A stretch of 64,000 nt of DNA from Bradyrhizobium sp. SSBR45G (lineage in GTDB: Bacteria > Pseudomonadota > Alphaproteobacteria > Rhizobiales > Xanthobacteraceae), in contig NZ_BSCT01000001.1 of NCBI RefSeq assembly GCF_030159255.1, positions 372,001 to 436,000 of the forward strand, written 5' to 3'. Below the pieces are notes generated by a model, which was given only the letters and a program-made list of their open reading frames with translations, had not been told where the DNA came from and made no database searches. How positions within the stretch are numbered: the first letter of the stretch is position 1; each line of letters begins with the position of its first letter. Made by a program: the position numbers and the translations under genes. Positions 44,350 to 51,940 of the stretch are shown here, piece after piece.

Positions 44350-45078
44350 ATGACGATGAAGTCCATTGGCAGGCGGCGTTGGTGTTTGCGATGCATCGCA
44401 ATAGGCGCGTCCTTGGTGGTCGTCGCCCTTGCGGACCCACCGCGTCAGGTTGACGCGCAGGGCCTGTTCAAGGGCGTCGAACAGGGCGCGCGCGAAGGCA
44501 ACAGGGCTGCGGGCCCCGTCGGCGGCGTGCTTGGCGGCGCGATCGGCGGCGTCGTCGGCGTGGTCACCGGTGTGACCGGAGCCTTCACCGGCAACACCGG
44601 TCAACCGAACGCGCAGCCCGCGGCGGCACCTCCGGAGGGCAAGAAGAGCAAGGCCGCGAAGACGGCCAGGACCAGGGTCGCGAAAGCGGCACCGATGCTG
44701 ACGCAACCGGGCGCGCCGGAGCTCACGGCCGAGCAGATCGTCGCCAACAGCGATGCCAATGTCGAGCGCCTGAAGAGCGGCCTCAGCCTGACGGAGGAGC
44801 AGGCGAAGAACTGGGGTCCGTTCGCCAATGCGATGCATGCGCTTGGTCGCAACGGCGCCGATCGCCTCAACCTGCGCATCGCACGCTCGAAGCGCGATCC
44901 GCCCGACGACATCGTCGAGCAGATGCGCAACGAGGCCCAGTTCCTGGTCGATCGCGCCGCCGACCAGCGCGCCGTCGCCGATGCCTCGGAGCCGCTGTTC
45001 ACCAGCCTCGACGACAAGCAGAGGCAGATCTTCATCGACGAAATGGTCCGTCTCAGCCGCGAACGCGGGCTGGACTGA
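44350..45078 (+). CDS. Spy/CpxP-family (LTXXQ motif) periplasmic protein
   Basis: About 242 residues. A signal peptide (CIAIGASLVVVALADPPRQVDAQ) is followed by a glycine-rich membrane-active-looking segment (VGGVLGGAIGGVVGVVTGVTGAFTG region), a linker, then an alpha-helical Spy/CpxP domain with LKSGLSLTEEQAKNWGPFAN (an LTEEQ motif) and a second copy-like LFTSLDDKQRQIFIDEMVRL. In E. coli such proteins are periplasmic chaperones that damp envelope stress. Several in-frame starts exist (44320, 44335, 44350, 44356); 44350 is a compromise. Confidence 0.75.
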   Translation: MTMKSIGRRRWCLRCIAIGASLVVVALADPPRQVDAQGLFKGVEQGAREGNRAAGPVGGVLGGAIGGVVGVVTGVTGAFTGNTGQPNAQPAAAPPEGKKSKAAKTARTRVAKAAPMLTQPGAPELTAEQIVANSDANVERLKSGLSLTEEQAKNWGPFANAMHALGRNGADRLNLRIARSKRDPPDDIVEQMRNEAQFLVDRAADQRAVADASEPLFTSLDDKQRQIFIDEMVRLSRERGLD

Positions 45079-45114
45079 TCTGATGCAGCCGATCCGACGC
45101 GCCGACGCGTCGCT

Positions 45115-45741
45115 TCAGCCCGCCGGCGTGATGCGGTGGTACTTTGCGGCCAGCAGTGCCGCCAGCTCCGTTCTCGCATCGGCCAGCGGGATGGCATGCT
45201 GGCGCGCCTTGGCCATGGCCATCGCCCCGGAATAGGCGGCGATGATGAGGGTCGCGAGGCTGTCCGGATGCAGGTCGCGCGCGCGGTCCGCGAGGACGTC
45301 GGCGTAGAACTTCGCACGCAGGGCGTCATGCCACGACGCGAAGATGTCGCTGAGCGCGACGCGCATTTCCGCATCGTGCAGCGAAAGCTCCAGCGCCATG
45401 TCGTTGAGTGGACAGCCGGCTACGGCGCGCCTGCTCGTCAACTCGCCGATGATGGCTGCAAAGATGCTGTCGATGGCCGTGGGCGCATCGGCATGAGCTT
45501 GGAGCGGCGCGATCCACGTCGCTGTAACCACCTGCGCCACCCGGTCCCGGATCACGGCAAGGCCAAGGTCGCGCTTGGCCGGGAAGTGATGGGCCAGGGC
45601 GCCACCCGATACGGACGCCTTCTCCCGGATCTCCAGCATCCCCGTGGCGAGATAACCCTGGCGAACGAAGGCGTCGTAGGCGGCGTCGACGATGCGCCGG
45701 CGCACGCCGTCCGGGTCGTTGGTTCGTCGGTTGGTTTTCAT
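45115..45741 (-). CDS. TetR-family regulator (1)
   Basis: The 208-residue protein has the TetR N-terminal helix-turn-helix: RRRIVDAAYDAFVRQGYLAT, VSGGALAHHFPAKRDLGLAV. The ligand domain has a cysteine (AVAGCPLNDMALELS), the pattern of the TetR_C_16/YxaF-like group. The target may be itself; the palindrome 45769-45788 is 28 nt upstream of its start. Neighbours (CpxP-like, sulfotransferase) do not reveal the ligand. Confidence 0.83.
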   Translation of the reverse strand: MKTNRRTNDPDGVRRRIVDAAYDAFVRQGYLATGMLEIREKASVSGGALAHHFPAKRDLGLAVIRDRVAQVVTATWIAPLQAHADAPTAIDSIFAAIIGELTSRRAVAGCPLNDMALELSLHDAEMRVALSDIFASWHDALRAKFYADVLADRARDLHPDSLATLIIAAYSGAMAMAKARQHAIPLADARTELAALLAAKYHRITPAG

Positions 45742-45768
45742 CTCGCCAGGAACATAGCGGCCTGATGA

Positions 45769-45788
45769 AACAGGTCAATCATCCTGTT
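45769..45788. promoter_or_regulatory. Palindrome upstream of TetR gene 1
   Basis: AACAGG-N8-CCTGTT. Another half-site CCTGTT occurs at 45809-45814. Position and size fit a TetR operator for autoregulation. Confidence 0.5.
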
Positions 45789-46093
45789 ACCCAGAACCGG
45801 ACGATCGACCTGTTGAGGGTGATCCCCCGGACGGCGCAGAATTGAGGTGGCTGCAGAGCTGGGATGGGGGCGTTCCCCGACGTCGGAACGGTCACGTGCG
45901 CGCGAGATGGACCGCGCGCCAAAGCTGCATTAGAAACAAATTGCAATACGTTTCAAAGTGCATTCGCTATTGGCTCGCATATGATCGTACCGTCAGATCC
46001 GTCGCCGACCTCCGTATCGCGTCGGGTCACAATAAAGCCAGGCGTGACCGCGAGTAGACCAGCGGGCGGCTCAGCTTGGCGTCTGGAGGAAAT

Positions 46094-47416
46094 TTGTTTT
46101 CGAGAGTACGAATGCGCCGTTGGATCGAAGCGCGGCTGGGTCTTGGCGAAGCCAGCGCTGCGAACTGGCTGGACGCCGATGCCAAACGTTTCATCGAGGC
46201 TTTGCAGTCGGAGTTGAAGGCTGCCAAGGATGACGCGCAGCGCTACAAGCGCATTACCGAAGAGATGGGCGTGATCATGGGCCGTCTGCGCGACGAGCGC
46301 GACAGCCACAAGCTCGAATGGGAGTCGGCCTCCGCGGAGCTGCGCCGGCTGACACGGCCGCGCGCGACGACCGCTTCCGCCAATGGCGCGGCGCTCCGCA
46401 GCGGCCGTGATGCACCGGTGTTGAAGAATACGCCGTCGTCGGCGCTGCGGGTGCTGTGCGTCGGCACGGGGCGGGACGGCACGACGTCCCTCACGCGCAT
46501 GATGCAGGAGATCTTCGACCACCAGGGCAACGGCGACAGGGCCGTGCACGAATGGGGGTCGCGCGAGCTCAACGAGCTGTTCTGCCGTCTCAAGGAAACC
46601 AAGGACAGCAGCATCGAGGAAGAGATTCGTCAGATGATCCGCGACTGCCCCCACGCCTGCGTGGTCGGCAATGGCTACGCGGCTGTCCTGCCGATCATCG
46701 CCGAGCTGCTCGGCGACCAGATCACGCTGGTGCATTTGCGCCGCCGCGACCGCGCGGCCTGCATCGCCAGTCTGGCCGAGAATGCAGAATTGTCGCCGCA
46801 GAACCATGTCTACTACGCCGACTCGCCGGCCGCGGAGCGCAAGCGCCCGACCGCTTTCCACTTCGGCGAGATGACGCAGCCGCAATGGTTCGAGCTGTCG
46901 CTGACCGACAAGTTCGGCTGGTACTACGACAAGACGCATTCCCTGATCGAAAGATACGCGAACCTGTTCCCGAACACGCTCGCGGTCGACACGGAGGATC
47001 TCGCCGCGGACAGCGTGCGTGCCGCGTTGGCTCATGCAGCCGGCAGCACCGAGGCGCCGCGAGCCTTCCACGTCAACCGCTTCGTGGATCTGCGCCATGT
47101 GCCGGCCGATCGCCGCAGCTTCGTGCAACGGCTGCTCGGCCAGCTCGACGTCCAGATGCTCGCCCACGACGACCTGTACGGGCTGCGACAGGTGCTGAAC
47201 GAGATGATCTATCATCTCGCTCATTTTCCGGACGCGGCGCCCGGTGCGCTGGATGAGCTGCGCTGGACCCTGGTCGAGATGCACAGGCTGCTCGATAACC
47301 GCATCGGCGACGTCCGCGAGTTGATGGAACGGGTCGGTGTGGTCCCGGACGTGGCTGGCGTGTTGAACGGCCAGGGCGCTCCGCGGGCGAGCAAAGAAGC
47401 CTACCTGAACAGCTGA
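46094..47416 (+). CDS. P-loop sulfotransferase-like protein
   Basis: About 440 residues. The N-terminal ~90 residues form a helical, likely coiled-coil region (FIEALQSELKAAKDDAQRYK, LRDERDSHKLEWESASAELR). Then comes a sulfotransferase-like core with the phosphosulfate-binding loop LRVLCVGTGRDGTTSLTRMM and a second motif QITLVHLRRRDRAACIASLA. The acceptor is unknown (Nod factor, polysaccharide or lipid). A TTG at 46094 has GGAGG only 4 nt upstream; the first ATG (46112) has no ribosome site at proper distance, so a TTG start is proposed. Confidence 0.7.
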   Translation: MFSRVRMRRWIEARLGLGEASAANWLDADAKRFIEALQSELKAAKDDAQRYKRITEEMGVIMGRLRDERDSHKLEWESASAELRRLTRPRATTASANGAALRSGRDAPVLKNTPSSALRVLCVGTGRDGTTSLTRMMQEIFDHQGNGDRAVHEWGSRELNELFCRLKETKDSSIEEEIRQMIRDCPHACVVGNGYAAVLPIIAELLGDQITLVHLRRRDRAACIASLAENAELSPQNHVYYADSPAAERKRPTAFHFGEMTQPQWFELSLTDKFGWYYDKTHSLIERYANLFPNTLAVDTEDLAADSVRAALAHAAGSTEAPRAFHVNRFVDLRHVPADRRSFVQRLLGQLDVQMLAHDDLYGLRQVLNEMIYHLAHFPDAAPGALDELRWTLVEMHRLLDNRIGDVRELMERVGVVPDVAGVLNGQGAPRASKEAYLNS

Positions 47417-47446
47417 CAGGTCGTGGCGAGCGGGAGGCTGGCCGGA

Positions 47447-47650
47447 TCAGCTTTTGAAAGATGCACCCGACCGCCGCGCCGGCGTGCCCGCGTTCAGAGT
47501 GCGCTGGCCGGCGCTGTCCGCAGCCAGCCGGTCCATCGCACTCTCCTCGATCAGGAGCCTGATGAGCGCCATCCGCTTCTGTTCGTCATTGGCTTCGGCC
47601 AGCAATCGACGATACCGGCCATGGTCGTACCCTGGTTCATCAACCCGCAT
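47447..47650 (-). CDS. Small helical hypothetical protein (67 aa)
   Basis: Starting at the in-frame ATG 47650, the protein reads HGRYRRLLAEANDEQKRMAL then IRLLIEESAMDRLAADS, a short charged helical protein of a type common in Bradyrhizobium (residue pattern YRRLLAEA...E.KR.ALI.LLI.E). The longer start at 47698 adds 16 residues that look less conserved. Function unknown. Confidence 0.55.
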   Translation of the reverse strand: MRVDEPGYDHGRYRRLLAEANDEQKRMALIRLLIEESAMDRLAADSAGQRTLNAGTPARRSGASFKS

Positions 47651-47808
47651 GTCACGCCCCCGCGCACGACTTTTCCCAGCGATCAAAGTGTTCTGCAATC
47701 GTCGTGATCCGCAAGCGGCGCTCGCTGCCGACGCGGGCTTGTCCCCAGTTAGGGACCGGGTGAGGGAGCAACACCATCATCGCGAACAGTCGCGGGAGGT
47801 GTACGGCT

Positions 47809-48438
47809 TTAAGCTTTTCGCCGGTCACTTGGAGCGCCTTGCGCGTCCGGGCCGGTCAAACGTATCGCCGCTCGCGCGACAGACTGGGCGATGCGTTCAG
47901 ACAGGGCAGGGTCCGAAACGGCGCGAGCCAGTGTCACGCCGCCGCTGAGCATGGCCAGCAGCACGATCGCCTGATCCTCCCGCGAAGGCGCAGGGGAGGC
48001 CAGTCCACCGTTCTCCGGCAAGCCCGCGGCGATCTCGCTGACCAGAAGCCTCAGCTCGGCCGTATAGGCAGCTCGCGTGTCCTGATCCGCGCGCATCACG
48101 TCGGGAGAGAGGCTCGGCAGGGCACAGCTCTCGCCGAGATCGCAGGTCCGCTTATAGCCGAGATAGAACTTCACAAACGTCTTCAGCCATCCCTTGGGCT
48201 CGCTGGCCTTGAGCGCGGCAATTCCCTGACGGAGTTCGTCCAGGCCGGACAGCACGGCCGTGCGGAAAGCGTCGCTCTTGGATTTGAAGTGACCATAGAA
48301 CGCGCCGTTGGTCACGCCCGCGGCCTTGGTCAACGCATCGATGCCGGCGCCGCCATAACCGGCCTGCCGAAACACCCGGCCTGCGGCGGCGACGACCTTC
48401 GCCTTGGTCTCCTGCTTGTGCTCCGCGCTGTAACGCAT
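47809..48438 (-). CDS. TetR-family regulator (2)
   Basis: The 209-residue protein begins MRYSAEHKQETKAKVVAAAG; the helix-turn-helix is VFRQAGYGGAGIDALTKAAG, VTNGAFYGHFKSKSDAFRTA. TetR_C domain with CDLGESCALPSLSPDVMRAD. It is divergent from the tautomerase-like gene with a palindrome in the 118-bp gap, so it probably represses that gene and itself. The ATG at 48438 was preferred over 48480, which runs into the likely promoter. Confidence 0.85.
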   Translation of the reverse strand: MRYSAEHKQETKAKVVAAAGRVFRQAGYGGAGIDALTKAAGVTNGAFYGHFKSKSDAFRTAVLSGLDELRQGIAALKASEPKGWLKTFVKFYLGYKRTCDLGESCALPSLSPDVMRADQDTRAAYTAELRLLVSEIAAGLPENGGLASPAPSREDQAIVLLAMLSGGVTLARAVSDPALSERIAQSVARAAIRLTGPDAQGAPSDRRKA

Positions 48439-48488
48439 GGTCCGATCCCCGAGAGAGAACGCTTCAATTAGGCCTTGCAAAGAGAGTG

Positions 48489-48504
48489 ATCAATATTTAT
48501 TGAT
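48489..48504. promoter_or_regulatory. A+T-rich palindrome between TetR gene 2 and the tautomerase-like gene
   Basis: ATCAATA-TT-TATTGAT, perfect 7-bp arms. It lies 50 nt upstream of both starts in the shared promoter region and is the obvious candidate operator for TetR 2. Confidence 0.55.
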
Positions 48505-48556
48505 AGAGAGCGTTCGGTATTTAAGATGCGATCGCTGCTCGAATGAGGAGAAATCC

Positions 48557-48979
48557 ATGCCCATCACACTCACCTTGCCCGACGGATTGTTGTCGCCACG
48601 CGAACAGGCCGAAGCCTTTGCCGGCTTGACGGATGCGCTCCTGGAAGTGTCGGGTCTTGCCGGGAACGCTTTCATGGCGGCGAATATCGTCGGTTCGATC
48701 AATGTGCTGCCGAAAGAACGTGTGCTTGCTGGCGGCAAGCCGGTTGCGGCCGCTTTCATCGAGCTCAAGCTGCCTGAGATCGCGCTGGCGACGCGCGAGG
48801 CGAAAACAGCCTTTCTCGAGAAGGCGACCGATGTCGTCGAAAAGGCCGGCGGTGGACGGTTGAAGCGAGAGCATATCTGGTCGAACATCGTCTACGCTCC
48901 CGACGGAGCCTGGGGCATTGCCGGAGAAAGCTACGGCAACGCGGATCTCGTCGCGGCGATCGCCGATGCCACAGCATAA
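48557..48979 (+). CDS. Tautomerase-superfamily protein
   Basis: A 140-residue protein starting MPITLTLPDG, so Pro2 would become the N-terminal catalytic proline after Met removal, as in 4-oxalocrotonate tautomerase and related proteins. It continues AFMAANIVGSINVLPKERVL and IALATREAKTAFLEKATDVV, and ends with HIWSNIVYAPDGAWGIAGES. Length fits a fused two-module tautomerase. The substrate is unknown; control by the divergent TetR 2 is likely. GAGGAG is 7 nt before the ATG. Confidence 0.75.
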   Translation: MPITLTLPDGLLSPREQAEAFAGLTDALLEVSGLAGNAFMAANIVGSINVLPKERVLAGGKPVAAAFIELKLPEIALATREAKTAFLEKATDVVEKAGGGRLKREHIWSNIVYAPDGAWGIAGESYGNADLVAAIADATA

Positions 48980-49064
48980 TCATTCCTGAAACGAACGAAG
49001 CTTTGCGATGGCCGGGACGCGCGGCGCAGCTCTCGCGCGGTGCGGCAGCGCGTGGAGATCATCG

Positions 49065-49466
49065 ATGCAGTTGGCAAACTATCTCTTCTTCACGACGCAA
49101 TGCGAAGCCGCGCTTGCCTTCTACACGCAATGCGGTCTCGGCCACGTCACGACGCTCGTACGCCATGGCGAGCGGGGTATCCCGATCGCCAGCGAGGCCA
49201 TGAGAGGCAAGATCATGCATGCCCGTTTCGAGGGACCGGGGGTTCTGTTCTTCGCGTCGGACAATCACGACGCCGAGCCGATGCGCGGCTCCGCCCACAT
49301 CCTCATCATGGACGATCGCAAAACGACTGATGTGTTGTTCACGAAGCTCGCCGTCGGCGGCAAGGTGACGACGCCGCTCGCGCTGCAGCCGTGGGGCAGC
49401 TACTATGGCAAGCTCACCGATCGGTTCGGCGTTCAATGGATGCTGGACTGCGCGTCTTCGTCTTAG
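49065..49466 (+). CDS. VOC/PhnB-like (glyoxalase superfamily) protein
   Basis: The 133-residue protein has the PhnB/3-demethylubiquinone-methyltransferase-like VOC pattern: NYLFFTTQCEAALAFYTQCG, GKIMHARFEGPGVLFFASDN, VLFTKLAVGGKVTTPLALQP and the closing WGSYYGKLTDRFGVQWML. These are small dimeric proteins; the reaction here is unknown. The ATG at 49065 follows GGAGATCATCG, while the in-frame ATG at 49008 adds a low-complexity lead. It is the second gene after TetR 2 and may join that unit. Confidence 0.83.
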   Translation: MQLANYLFFTTQCEAALAFYTQCGLGHVTTLVRHGERGIPIASEAMRGKIMHARFEGPGVLFFASDNHDAEPMRGSAHILIMDDRKTTDVLFTKLAVGGKVTTPLALQPWGSYYGKLTDRFGVQWMLDCASSS

Positions 49467-49548
49467 CCACGCGGCAGGCTACGTTCGAGATGATAAGCAG
49501 GATGCTGGCGCGATCGCTTTATGACCATCTGCTCGGCGAACGGCCGTC

Positions 49549-49995
49549 TCAGTGCGATGCAGGCCGCTGGGGAATCTCGAAGGTTCGTGTTTCGGCATCG
49601 AGGACCTTGTGAGTCGCATCGGCAAGTTCGATCAGCACGCGGTGGGATCCCGGCGACAGACCTTGGAGGATGATCGGTTCGTCGCTGGCGTGAAGCCAAT
49701 GCCACGGGCCGTCATCGACCGTGATGTGAAGGTGGCCGAGCCGCGGGACGACCTGACTCGCGGTCTCGCCGTAGAGCGGCACGATCTTCAGGTTCTCGGT
49801 TCGGAACGTGATGATCACCAGCCCGGCGGAGAGCGGACCAGCGAGCGGCTGATTGACAACAAGGTGCGCGGGGGGCTGCGGCGGCGCTGACACCGTCTGT
49901 GTCATATGCTCCTGAGCGAGGGCTCCAGACCATCCCATCGGATCAAAGACCGACAGGGCAAGGACGAAACCGAGAAAGGCATTACGCGATGTCAT
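49549..49995 (-). CDS. DUF6130-like secreted protein
   Basis: A 148-residue protein with a signal peptide (FLGFVLALSVFDPMGWSGALAQ). The mature part is beta-rich: APPQPPAHLVVNQPLAGPLS, VIITFRTENLKIVPLYGETA, RLGHLHITVDDGPWHWLHAS with several His, and GLSPGSHRVLIELADATHKV. It resembles DUF6130/CHRD-like copper-site proteins. The His-rich loop may bind metal. It diverges from TetR gene 3 across a strong palindrome and may be its target. Confidence 0.68.
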   Translation of the reverse strand: MTSRNAFLGFVLALSVFDPMGWSGALAQEHMTQTVSAPPQPPAHLVVNQPLAGPLSAGLVIITFRTENLKIVPLYGETASQVVPRLGHLHITVDDGPWHWLHASDEPIILQGLSPGSHRVLIELADATHKVLDAETRTFEIPQRPASH

Positions 49996-50028
49996 AGGTT
50001 TCACCCAGCTTTGCGGAGCGGCCAAACG

Positions 50029-50055
50029 CTCAATGTAATCATCGATTACATTGAG
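50029..50055. promoter_or_regulatory. Perfect 12+3+12 palindrome, candidate TetR operator
   Basis: CTCAATGTAATC-ATC-GATTACATTGAG, the longest perfect palindrome of its kind in the window. It lies between the divergent DUF6130-like gene (34 nt from its start) and TetR 3 (72 nt from its start). A partial further site GATTAC lies near 50090. Confidence 0.7.
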
Positions 50056-50126
50056 CGGCGACCGCTGTCCAGCGTCATGTCATCAGCGATTACGCGCTTG
50101 GCTGATTGCGCTATACCGGTGGCATC

Positions 50127-50768
50127 ATGGCCTCGTCCAACTCATCGAAAACCAGGTCGGCAGTTCGCCAAGGCTATCATCATGGCAATCTGCGCCAGGC
50201 CCTTCTCGATGCGGCGGTGCTGTTGATCGAGACCAAGGGTCTCGATCAGGTGAGCGTGCGCGAAGTGGCCAAGATCGCGGGCGTATCGCCCGGGGCGCCC
50301 TTCCGCCATTTCCCGAGTCGGACCGCGCTGCTGACAGCCGTCGCGGAACAGGCGATGGACCGGTTGATCGCGGAAATCGACAACGCGCTTGCCGCAGCGG
50401 AGGGCGAGACTTCCCTCATGCGATACCGGGCGATCGGGATCGGCTTCTTCCGTTGGGCAATTGCCAACCCGGTCCATTTCCAGGTCATTTCCACGCGCAC
50501 CGCGATCGATTTCGACGGCTCTTCGCTGGTCCATCGCAATGGCGAGATTCGTGCCGTCATGGTCCGCCTGATGCGGGACGCTGAGACGGAGGGACTGCTC
50601 CGGAATGGCGATGCGGCCCGCCACGCGGTGGCAGGCCGTGCGCTGGCCTATGGCCTCGCGCGGATGTACATTGATGGACAATTCCCGAGTTGGGGACTGC
50701 GCGGCGCAGACCCACTCGAGGAAGTGATTGGAATGTTCGACCTCTTCATCTCCTCGATCGCCGCCTGA
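50127..50768 (+). CDS. TetR-family regulator (3)
   Basis: The 213-residue protein starts MASSNSSKTRSAVRQGYHHG; helix-turn-helix VREVAKIAGVSPGAPFRHFP. The C-terminal domain has FRWAIANPVHFQVISTRTAI, the TetR_C_13-like type. The divergent arrangement with the DUF6130-like gene and the perfect palindrome support direct control. The ATG at 50127 was chosen; a TTG at 50106 is in frame but has no better ribosome site. Confidence 0.85.
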   Translation: MASSNSSKTRSAVRQGYHHGNLRQALLDAAVLLIETKGLDQVSVREVAKIAGVSPGAPFRHFPSRTALLTAVAEQAMDRLIAEIDNALAAAEGETSLMRYRAIGIGFFRWAIANPVHFQVISTRTAIDFDGSSLVHRNGEIRAVMVRLMRDAETEGLLRNGDAARHAVAGRALAYGLARMYIDGQFPSWGLRGADPLEEVIGMFDLFISSIAA

Positions 50769-50902
50769 GCGGCTTTCGGATCCGGCACGTCGCCGCCTTT
50801 GCAGCAAGCGACTCGCGGACGACCTCGGCGGAGGGGGCCCGCGGCCGGATATAGAATTGCGCTCTGACGTGGTCCTGGTGAGGCCGTCTTGGCGGAACGT
50901 CG

Positions 50903-50992
50903 TGGCGGAAGGGGTGGGATTCGAACCCACGGTGCCCTTGCGGGCACGCCGGTTTTCAAGACCGGTGCCTTAAACCACTCGGCCACCCTTCC
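50903..50992 (-). tRNA. tRNA-Ser(UGA)
   Basis: Read on the minus strand, the acceptor GGAAGGG (from 50992) pairs with CCCTTCC; discriminator G and encoded CCA end at 50903. The anticodon loop has TGA (50958-50956), a long variable arm (GTGCCCGCAAGGGCAC) identifies serine, and GGTTCGAATCC is the T arm. About 90 nt. Confidence 0.97.
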
Positions 50993-51065
50993 ATCCGGTT
51001 CGAATCCGGAACAGCGGCGAATCCCTCGAAAATCGTGGCGGGGCTTTCGTCGCAGCCCCTGTTTA

Positions 51066-51317
51066 TGGTGCCGGCTTGCGGCTCGTCAACGGCGCTTTGA
51101 CGCGCTGGCCGAATCTCGCCGAAGCAAGACGAGTCCGCGTCGCGCTTCGCGCGATTCCGTTGCTGGTCGACCAGGCCGTCAATCTGGCGCCCGTTGGCGC
51201 CAATGCTGCCCGGCTTCGGTTTATCGGAAAAAAGATCATCAGTCCGGAGCACAAGACCAGCGTGCTCACGGCTGTCAGGGCGAGGAAACTGCCCGAAAGC
51301 AAGTTTTGATGTCGCAT
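51066..51317 (-). CDS. Possible small membrane/secreted protein (84 aa)
   Basis: From the ATG at 51317 (stop ending at 51063-51066 region), a hydrophobic N-terminal stretch SGSFLALTAVSTLVLCSGLM is followed by a basic, threonine/arginine-rich tail of ~50 residues. The helix is convincing, the tail less so. No ribosome site is clear, and the rest of the frame to 51488 is not coding-like. Reported with low confidence as it is the only candidate in the 500 bp after tRNA-Ser. Confidence 0.35.
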
Positions 51318-51487
51318 CGGGCCACCAGCTTCGGCCGCACTGCGGGTCCGACCTCCTGACGAGGTTCGGACGAAGATCGGCAGTATGTAAAAGTTCGCAA
51401 ATTGCAGCTTCAGGTCAATCCTGAAGTGTCGTTCTCGAAGAGCGGACGAGAGCCGGCCATCACGCCGGCTGTCCGACTTGTCACGCA

Positions 51488-51577
51488 TCAGGCCCGCGAA
51501 CGGACGCCCTCAAACGCATGAGCAAGGAAGATCCCGGCGCCAACCAAGCCCATCACTGCTGTCATTGCTTCGATCAT
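51488..51577 (-). CDS. Very small membrane protein (29 aa)
   Basis: A 29-codon frame: MIEAMTAVMGLVGAGIFLAH then AFEGVRSRA. One membrane helix with a short basic end. AAGGGTG lies about 10 nt upstream; a GTG at 51586 in the same frame is an alternative start. Composition is that of small bacterial membrane proteins, and it is isolated between possible promoter regions. Function unknown. Confidence 0.5.
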   Translation of the reverse strand: MIEAMTAVMGLVGAGIFLAHAFEGVRSRA

Positions 51578-51940
51578 CGCGAACACACCCTTGTTGCGCC
51601 CCGTGTGAAGGAAACGACGTGCAGCCCTGCACAGTCAAAATGATTCAGGTCCCGGTAATTGAGAACGCCCTCGGGTGAGGATTTCACGCAACATATGTGT
51701 CCAAAAAGGTGCACTTGAAACATCACGGCGCAGAAAGCTGCACGCTTGGGCAGCTATCGGACTCCGCGACAACCGCTGGAAAGCTCCGGTTAACCACGGC
51801 GGGGTCCACCCCATTTCCGCCGTGTTCGGGTTGCGTTATTCTTGTGCATTGAGTTGCGGGGGACGCGACTCGGGGAAGCCGGGGGCCGGCGGGCTAGATG
51901 TTGGCTCGGACGGCAGCCGGCGCAGTGGTATTTGGGGTCG
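51578..51940. other. Intergenic region before rlpA
   Basis: About 360 bp separating the small membrane protein and rlpA. It has an AT-richer part (51650-51740), but no clear promoter pair, repeat or gene. Confidence 0.4.

Noticed and set aside
50903..50992. tRNA-Ser as an integration site of the 52.9-62.6 kb module
   Set aside because: No integrase and no second copy of the tRNA 3' end was seen; the module is separated from the tRNA by rlpA.
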